A DNA stretch of 64,000 nucleotides from Candidatus Gastranaerophilales bacterium (GTDB lineage: Bacteria > Cyanobacteriota > Vampirovibrionia > Gastranaerophilales > Gastranaerophilaceae): the NCBI GenBank assembly GCA_944323985.1, contig CALUUP010000003.1:56699-120698 (forward strand). The letters run 5' to 3'. The notes under the pieces were generated by a model. The model made no database searches, had not been told where the DNA came from, and saw only the letters and a list, made by a program, of their open reading frames with translations. This document shows, one piece after another, positions 58,997-64,000 of the stretch; position 1 is the first letter of the stretch, and each line of letters starts with the position of its first letter. The position numbers were made by a program, and so were the translations under genes.

Positions 58997-59623
58997 AGTA
59001 ATACTCTTTTCTCTTATATAAATAAAGTTAATTATGAATTATAAATTGCTTTTTTATTAAGAAATTTAAATTTCTATAAAGATTTGTAAAAAAATAACAA
59101 TAAAGAGTTTACTTTTTTAATACTATATAACAATAATGTAGTTAAGAAGTATATATCACAAATTTAATAAGTAGAGAACGAGTATTTCAGGATGAGTATT
59201 TTGTCAAGGATGATGACAAAAGTTTTGTATAAGTTCTAAACAAGATACGTGCAAGTCTAACTTCCATTTTGAAAAAAAGTTTGAAAGTACATGGAATGTA
59301 CGTTTTGAATAAGTGGTGTAAACAATGGATGTTTGCAAGCTTATGATAAATGTGTATGGAATCGTTTAAATAATGTCAAGGGTAAAAACTTATTAATAGA
59401 TATGTGCATTAAGTGTAACTAATAAATAGAAAGAAAGAGAGAAAAAATTCCCAATCAAAAGTTGTGTGATACACGACTTTAGCTAGGCTGTTAAAATTTA
59501 TGAGTTTCAACAGTCACGGGGAAAACTGTGCAAAAAATCTAGAAATAGAGAGTGATAGAGAGACTATGCAAGGATTGCATAGCAGGATTAGAGTACGTAT
59601 CGAGAGAGAAAGGAGAATCAACT
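58997..59623 (+). promoter_or_regulatory. Intergenic region and long structured leader of flagellin 1
   Basis: No gene is supported in these 627 nt. No sigma-28 site is visible; GTTTACT near 59109 with TATATAA downstream is a possible promoter. Several perfect stems lie in the plus strand: GTACAT-GGA-ATGTAC (59287-59301), AAAGTTGTGT with ACACGACTTT (59458-59480, one G-U), CTGTT with AACAG (about 59488-59513) and CTATGCAA-GGA-TTGCATAG (59564-59582). If transcription begins near 59130, the leader is almost 500 nt. AAAGGAG is at 59610-59616. Confidence 0.5.
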
Positions 59624-60622
59624 ATGGCACTCACAATCAACACAAACATTTCGTCAATCATTGCTCAAAGAAGTTTGAACAGTGCGACGACACAATTAAA
59701 CACATCTATCGAAAGAATGTCTACAGGTTTTAAAATTAACCACGCAAAAGATAATGCTGCAGGATATTCAATCGCAAATATGTGGGAAACTCAATTAGGA
59801 TCTTTAGATGTAGCCGCAGATAACGCTGCAACCGGTTCTGATTTATTAACTTCAGCCGAACAAAGTTATGGCTTATTATCAGATCACTTACAACGTATCA
59901 GAGATTTGACCGAACAAGCAGCAAACGGAACATATGCTTCAGCTTCTTTAAAAGCTATTCAATCTGAAATAGCTGCAAGATTAGATGAAGTAACTCGTGT
60001 TGCTAAAAACGCTGAATTTAACGGTATAAAATTAATGTCATTTGATGGTACAAATGGAGATGTAACAGGAATAACAGATAATGGGATTAATTTACAAGTT
60101 GGTTTATATGGCGATGATGAAAGTGTTATTAATTTAAGTATTGATTTATTCAAAAGTGCTACAGTAAGTGGACTTTTTGGGAATATGGGCACAGGTTTAG
60201 ATGAAATGTTACAGCAAGCTAATGGTGGAAGCGCTGTTACAATTGAATCTGAAAAGAATTTAAGTAACATTTTTGCGGCAGCTTGTACAGGTTTGGTAAT
60301 CAAAGATGGAAATTATGTTTTAGCATCAGGTGTTAATGATTCAAAAGGTGCAAATGAAATGTTACAATACTTAGATGCAGCAATTAATGATATTTCTTCA
60401 AGAGTAACAAAAATTGGTGCAGCTCAAAACCGTGTTGAATCAGCAATTACTGCGTTAGATGTTCAATCTCAAAACTTAACATCATCTCTATCAACATTGA
60501 GAGATACAGATGTAGCAGAAGAATCATCAAATTATATTCAAGCACAAATTCTACAACAAGCTTCAGCAACATTACTTTCAACAGCTAACCAAACTCCAAG
60601 TATTGCATTGAACTTGGTATAG
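59624..60622 (+). CDS. fliC: Flagellin
   Basis: The filament protein is 332 residues. The N-terminal D0/D1 domain (ALTINTNISSIIAQRSLNSAT, RMSTGFKINHAKDNAAGYSIA, LQRIRDLTEQAANGTY) and C-terminal D1/D0 domain (RVTKIGAAQNRVESAITALD, DTDVAEESSNYIQAQILQQA, TANQTPSIALNLV) are intact; the variable middle (about 145-235) is short. One Cys lies in AAACTGLV, unusual for flagellin. The start at 59624 has AAAGGAG. A terminator follows the stop. Confidence 0.96.
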   Translation: MALTINTNISSIIAQRSLNSATTQLNTSIERMSTGFKINHAKDNAAGYSIANMWETQLGSLDVAADNAATGSDLLTSAEQSYGLLSDHLQRIRDLTEQAANGTYASASLKAIQSEIAARLDEVTRVAKNAEFNGIKLMSFDGTNGDVTGITDNGINLQVGLYGDDESVINLSIDLFKSATVSGLFGNMGTGLDEMLQQANGGSAVTIESEKNLSNIFAAACTGLVIKDGNYVLASGVNDSKGANEMLQYLDAAINDISSRVTKIGAAQNRVESAITALDVQSQNLTSSLSTLRDTDVAEESSNYIQAQILQQASATLLSTANQTPSIALNLV

Positions 60623-60686
60623 TAGAGAGGTTCATACATGAAGCTGTTATATATTATCGGCTAGTATGTTGGTTAGGGATGTTGAT

Positions 60687-60718
60687 AGAAGGACTAAAAT
60701 TTTTAGTCCTTCTTTTTA
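60687..60718 (+). terminator. Terminator after flagellin 1
   Basis: AGAAGGACTAAAA and its complement TTTTAGTCCTTCT are followed by TTTTAT. It ends the flagellin transcript and separates it from the polyprenyl synthase gene. Confidence 0.85.
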
Positions 60719-60756
60719 TATACTTGTGTAGAATATTTCAGAGAGAAATTTTATGT

Positions 60757-60762
60757 TAGTAT
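60757..60762 (+). promoter_or_regulatory. -10 box 6 nt before ATG (leaderless transcript)
   Basis: TAGTAT (60757-60762) leaves 6 nt before ATG 60769. No ribosome binding site precedes the ATG. The -35 region has no good match. Confidence 0.4.
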
Positions 60763-60768
60763 TTTTAT

Positions 60769-61581
60769 ATGAAAAATATTAAAAATTTGATAGAGGATGA
60801 TTTAAAGTATATAGATAAAATTTTAAATTCGTTATTTGAAAATAATAATGAGGTTTTATTTTCATTAAAAAATTTTTTATTTAGTTCTGAAAAACGTATA
60901 AGATCAATCTTTACAATATTATTATTAAAATCAATTGGAATAAATCAATTTAATCAGAAAATTTTTGAAATTTTGGTAGCAGGAGAACTTATCCATAACG
61001 CCTCTTTATTACATGATGATGTAATAGATAATTCTGAATATCGGAGAAATAATGAAACTTTAAATAAGCTATATTCACCTAAAATTTCAATTTTATTAGG
61101 TGATTTATTGGCAGCTTATTCAACGGAATATTTAAATAAAATTAATAATCCAGAAGTAATATCTATTTTTCAAGATTGTATAAAAAAAATGAGTAATGCA
61201 GAAATAGATCAATTTTTATTAAGAAATACTATTCCAAGTTTGGAGGAATATATAGAAATTTGTAAAGGAAAAACAGCAAGTTTATTTCTAGCTATAATGA
61301 AAAGTATTTTAGTAACAGAAAATATGTTTCAAGAATATCATGTAAAGATAATAAAAATTACAGAACAATTTGGTTTATTGTATCAGATAAAAAATGATAT
61401 AGAAAAAAAATCTTCAGAAATTGACCAGAAAAATGGTATATATACAATAAAAGATATTATAGGTCTTGAAAAAACGAATGATTTAGTAGATAATTATATG
61501 GAAATGTTGAGAAGAGATTTAGAGGAGTTTCCAGAAAACGTTTATAAAAAAGCGTTATTGGATTTATTGGTTAAGATATGA
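60769..61581 (+). CDS. Polyprenyl synthetase-family protein with degenerate second Asp motif
   Basis: The 270-residue protein is shorter than the usual 295-325. The first aspartate-rich motif is intact: LLHDDVIDNSEYRR (D83, D84, D87). The second, normally DDxxD within QIxDDxLD, reads QIKNDIEKKS (N209-D210-I211-E212-K213), so only one of three Asp remains. It may have lost prenyl elongation activity, or act as a regulatory subunit as in heteromeric prenyl synthases. The gene overlaps lepB by 4 nt. No ribosome binding site; a -10 box lies 6 nt upstream. Confidence 0.8.
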   Translation: MKNIKNLIEDDLKYIDKILNSLFENNNEVLFSLKNFLFSSEKRIRSIFTILLLKSIGINQFNQKIFEILVAGELIHNASLLHDDVIDNSEYRRNNETLNKLYSPKISILLGDLLAAYSTEYLNKINNPEVISIFQDCIKKMSNAEIDQFLLRNTIPSLEEYIEICKGKTASLFLAIMKSILVTENMFQEYHVKIIKITEQFGLLYQIKNDIEKKSSEIDQKNGIYTIKDIIGLEKTNDLVDNYMEMLRRDLEEFPENVYKKALLDLLVKI

Positions 61582-62216
61582 TAAATAAAGAAAAATTCAA
61601 ATCAGGATTTAAAGAAACTGTTGATACAATAGTTTTTGTAGTCGTAGCGGTAATTTTGATTAGATTTTTCATCGCGGAATTAAGGTGGATACCGTCAGGT
61701 TCTATGAAACCGACTTTGATAGAAGGTGATAGGATAGTAGTTGAGAAGATTTCTAAAATACCTAATTTAATAAGAAATCATCGATTTGAAAATACTCCGC
61801 AGCGTGGCGATGTTATGATATTTTATCCTCCATTTGTAAAATTAAAAACCACACCTTGGGCTGTTTTTAGTCGCTTAACCGGATTCTTTTGTAAGGATGT
61901 TGCCTATATAAAAAGAGTTGTAGGTTTGCCTGGTGAAAAAATTGAAATAAGACAAGGTGAAAGTGGTGCTTATAAGGTTTATATTAATGATGAACCATTA
62001 AGTGAAGATTATATAATGAGTGAATATGATTTTCATAAGTGTAAAGAGGATATGTTCTGTGGTCCGATAATAATACCAGAAGGTCACTATTTTATGATGG
62101 GCGATAATAGAGGAAATTCAATGGATAGTCGTTTTTGGGGAACTTTACCGAAAGAACGTTTTATAGGTAAAGCAGTCTTTTTATTTTGGCCGATTAACAG
62201 AATGAAAAGTTTATAA
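61578..62216 (+). CDS. lepB: Signal peptidase I
   Basis: The inner-membrane enzyme cleaves Sec/Tat signal peptides. The 212-residue protein has one N-terminal membrane anchor (about 14-33), the catalytic Ser in SGSMKPTL (S42), the catalytic Lys in YIKRVVGLPG (K112) and the box GDNRGNSMDSRFWG. Its ATG overlaps the upstream polyprenyl synthetase stop by 4 nt. Confidence 0.96.
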   Translation: MINKEKFKSGFKETVDTIVFVVVAVILIRFFIAELRWIPSGSMKPTLIEGDRIVVEKISKIPNLIRNHRFENTPQRGDVMIFYPPFVKLKTTPWAVFSRLTGFFCKDVAYIKRVVGLPGEKIEIRQGESGAYKVYINDEPLSEDYIMSEYDFHKCKEDMFCGPIIIPEGHYFMMGDNRGNSMDSRFWGTLPKERFIGKAVFLFWPINRMKSL

Positions 62217-62281
62217 ACCAAACTTTAGTTATAGAAAAATCTAACTAATTATCAATATAAAAAAGTGAAATAAGCGTTTAC

Positions 62282-62401
62282 TATAATAGTGTGAAAGTTT
62301 AGCAAAAACGAAGACTTGTATTTAGCTATAAGTCTAGGTTTTTGTAGTTAATAAGGTATAAACTTCTCAAGGAAGAAAATTAAAGAAAAGGAGATCACAC
62401 T
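62282..62401 (+). promoter_or_regulatory. Promoter region and leader hairpin of flagellin 2
   Basis: TATAAT lies at 62282-62287 after GCGTTTAC; the -35 region is poor and no sigma-28 site is seen. In the leader AAAAAC..AGACTT (62304-62317) pairs with AAGTCT..GTTTTT (62330-62343). AAAGGAG lies about 6 nt before the ATG at 62402. Confidence 0.5.
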
Positions 62402-63493
62402 ATGGCAACAATCACAATCAACACAAATTTGGCCTCTTTAACGGCTCAACGGAATTTGTCAGCAGCTACAACCGGTATGAATACCGCAATGGAAAGATTA
62501 TCAACTGGTTTTAAAATTAATTCCGGTGCAGATGATGCTGCCGGTTCTGCAGTTTCAACATTGATGGAAGCACAAATTTCTGGTTATGATGTTGCAGAAT
62601 CAAATGCGACAATGGGTTTAACTTTGTTAGATACTGCAGAAGGAGTTTTAGATATTGTTGGAGATTATTTACAACGTATAAGAGATTTGACCGAACAAGC
62701 AGCTAACGGAACATATGGAACATCTTCAATGAATGCTATAAGAACAGAAGTTCAACAAAGAATGGAAGAAATAAATCGTCTTTGTGATGTTATTGATTAT
62801 AATGGTATAAAATTATTAGATGGTACAAGTTCAGCTTGTGTATCTGGATCAGGTGTAAATCTTCAGGTAAGCAATAATTCCGGAAGACCTAATATAATAA
62901 ATTTAGATAGTTCGTTATTTGCATCAGCAAAATGTACAGCAATCTTCATTACAGGAGAACCAGGTAGAACTGCTAATAATTGGTATGAAAAAGGACAAGG
63001 TCCTGCTGATGGTTCAGTTGATTATGCAACTTCAGCTTTATATGCAAGGATAACTGGGCAAAGAGTTGAACTTACAAATGGAACAGTTTATGATTATTCA
63101 GCTTTAGGATACAAAGCTATTCAAGACAATAATTATGATCCTAATAATGATGGATCTCCTGTAAAAAGTGTTTCTTGTATTACTGCAATTTGTGATGCGG
63201 TTTATACTGATGACGCAACAGCTAGAGAATTTTTACAATTTATAGATGAAGCAATTGAAAATGTTTCTGACAGAAGAACATTAATTGGTGCATATATGAA
63301 CAGAGTTGAATCTGCTGTTGATGCTATTGGGGTACAAAAAGAAAATATAGTGGCTGCAAATTCTTCAATTAAGGACGCAGATGTTGCAACAGAATCTTCT
63401 AATTTTGTAAAATATCAAATATTACAACAATCAACAGCAACACTACTTTCAACAGCTAACCAAACACCAAGTATAGCATTAAATTTGATATAA
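62402..63493 (+). CDS. fliC: Flagellin with several cysteines
   Basis: The second filament protein is 363 residues. The D0/D1 termini closely resemble flagellin 1 (LQRIRDLTEQAANGTY is identical and the last residues TANQTPSIALNL agree), while the middle (about 140-280) differs and holds NNWYEKGQGPADGS and YDPNNDGSP. Five cysteines are present (NRLCDV, SSACVS, SAKCTA, SVSCITAICD), which is rare because flagellins usually lack Cys. The gene is separately transcribed and ends at a terminator. Confidence 0.95.
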   Translation: MATITINTNLASLTAQRNLSAATTGMNTAMERLSTGFKINSGADDAAGSAVSTLMEAQISGYDVAESNATMGLTLLDTAEGVLDIVGDYLQRIRDLTEQAANGTYGTSSMNAIRTEVQQRMEEINRLCDVIDYNGIKLLDGTSSACVSGSGVNLQVSNNSGRPNIINLDSSLFASAKCTAIFITGEPGRTANNWYEKGQGPADGSVDYATSALYARITGQRVELTNGTVYDYSALGYKAIQDNNYDPNNDGSPVKSVSCITAICDAVYTDDATAREFLQFIDEAIENVSDRRTLIGAYMNRVESAVDAIGVQKENIVAANSSIKDADVATESSNFVKYQILQQSTATLLSTANQTPSIALNLI

Positions 63494-63515
63494 TTATTTT
63501 TCTTAAATAGTGGTT

Positions 63516-63545
63516 GAAGCCCCTGCTTTTAGCAGGGGTTTCTTA
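63516..63545 (+). terminator. Terminator after flagellin 2
   Basis: GCCCCTGC (63519-63526) and GCAGGGGT (63532-63539) enclose TTTTA and are followed by TTCTTATTATTTTT. Confidence 0.85.
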
Positions 63546-63573
63546 TTATTTTTATTTTCTGATTTTTTATTCT

Positions 63574-63929
63574 ATGTCAACCGACTATTTTTATACGTGC
63601 GTAGCTCGGGTTATTTCATTTAATCAGTAGTTATACAAAAGAGGTTGACTTGTAGTTTTTATTTTTCGTGTAATTTATCCAATGTCAATCGATCATTTGT
63701 CTACGTGCGTAGCTCGGGTTATTTCATTTAATCAGTTGTTTTACAAAAGAGGTTGACTTGTAGTTTTTATTTTTCGTGTAATTTATCCAATGTCAACCGA
63801 CCATTTGTTTACGTGCGTAGCTCGGGTTATTTCATTTAATCAGTAGTTTTACAAAAGAGGTTGACTTGTAGTTTTTATTTTTCGTATAGTTTTGCATATG
63901 TCAACCGACCATTTGTTTACGTGCGTAGC
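63574..63929 (+). repeat. Non-coding 108-bp tandem repeat, three copies plus a partial fourth
   Basis: The word ATGTCAA starts units at 63574, 63682, 63790 and 63898, exactly 108 nt apart; the fourth unit stops after ACGTGCGTAGC. Units differ at a few positions near their start. All six frames of the unit contain stops, so it is not protein. Each unit has GTCAACC (or GTCAATC) near its start and GGTTGAC near its end, which can pair, and a promoter-like TTGACT-N18-TGTAAT (TATAGT in the last unit). The stretch 63546-63573 before it is AT-rich without features. Confidence 0.85.
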
Positions 63930-63939
63930 ACAAGAAAAA

Positions 63940-63964
63940 GCTTGAGTTGGGATTATACTCAAGC
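63940..63964 (+). other. Hairpin downstream of the 108-bp repeat
   Basis: GCTTGAGT (63940-63947) and ACTCAAGC (63957-63964) are perfect arms around 9 nt. It is followed by purine-rich GGAAAAAGGG, not T, so it is not a standard terminator. The window ends 36 nt later with no gene. Confidence 0.5.
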
Positions 63965-64000
63965 GGAAAAAGGGAAAAGGGATTAAAAAGGAAAATCTTA

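Noticed and set aside
59500..59733. 77-codon frame crossing the flagellin 1 start
   Set aside because: Out-of-frame with the flagellin and ends inside it; the leader is better explained as non-coding.
60654..60661. TTATCGGC, the complement of a sigma-28 -10 box, after flagellin 1
   Set aside because: On the minus strand no TAAA lies 15 nt upstream and no gene follows in that direction.
63574..63929. CRISPR array
   Set aside because: The 108-nt units abut without variable spacers, and no cas gene is present.

Overview
The window is strongly AT-rich, densely coded DNA from a fermentative, flagellated bacterium. The best fit is a gut member of the non-photosynthetic sister group of Cyanobacteria (Melainabacteria/Vampirovibrionia, Gastranaerophilales-like). 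The evidence is a cyanobacterial-type LdpA iron-sulfur protein (17610-18578), a class V aminotransferase of the cyanobacterial 'soluble hydrogenase 42 kDa' type, exported proteins with the LxRLExxxFG motif that I recall from that phylum, and a pyruvate decarboxylase and alpha-glucan phosphorylase that suit fermentation. This assignment is inference from the proteins; no rRNA gene is present.

Layout. 1-7400: 3' end of pheS, an exported M48 protease, a two-subunit serine dehydratase behind a response regulator, lspA-rluD, and a FliA/WhiG-type sigma factor. 7557-9600: an exported Tyr/Asn-rich protein and the rpsL-rpsG operon, whose promoter is overlaid by a perfect inverted repeat. 9700-17600: pepA, tRNA-Val, a divergent Dxs-like enzyme, a cupin, umuC and gdhA. 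17600-25700: ldpA plus a HAD phosphatase, the serine genes (aminotransferase-serA-serB), a glucan phosphorylase and plsY. 25757-43000: a P-loop/TPR protein with rsmG, an acyltransferase, pyruvate decarboxylase-gmk, an 870-residue repeat protein, a ribbon-helix-helix regulator with a palindrome, a TPR protein, dusB, fmt, def and trkH-trkA. 43056-44990: a UmuD/LexA-like S24 regulator divergent from two small genes, and a phospholipase C-fold protein. 45000-51800: ychF and the infA-rpmJ-rpsM-rpsK-rpsD-rpoA-rplQ-truA-rplM-rpsI cluster. 51800-58500: small regulators, a gene with a textbook sigma-28 promoter, YhcH, exported and membrane proteins, ruvB and a 2-hydroxyacid dehydrogenase. 58475-64000: two flagellin genes around a degenerate polyprenyl synthase and lepB, ending in a non-coding 108-bp tandem repeat.

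How it works together. Serine is made by SerA, an aminotransferase and SerB, and broken down to pyruvate by SdaAA/SdaAB. Pyruvate decarboxylase can drain pyruvate to acetaldehyde. The sigma factor, flagellins and the sigma-28-promoter gene belong to one motility programme. Most sites follow a TTGACA-N17-TATAAT-like pattern, and several genes without a ribosome binding site have a -10 box exactly 6 nt before the ATG, which suggests leaderless mRNAs.

Most interesting observations: the 108-bp tandem repeat after the second flagellin, related hairpins in three consecutive ribosomal-operon spacers, the rpsL promoter palindrome, the perfect sigma-28 promoter on an orphan gene, the leaderless set, an N-terminal INFK(G) motif on otherwise unrelated proteins, and several enzymes missing expected catalytic residues (glucan phosphorylase, Dxs-like, polyprenyl synthase).
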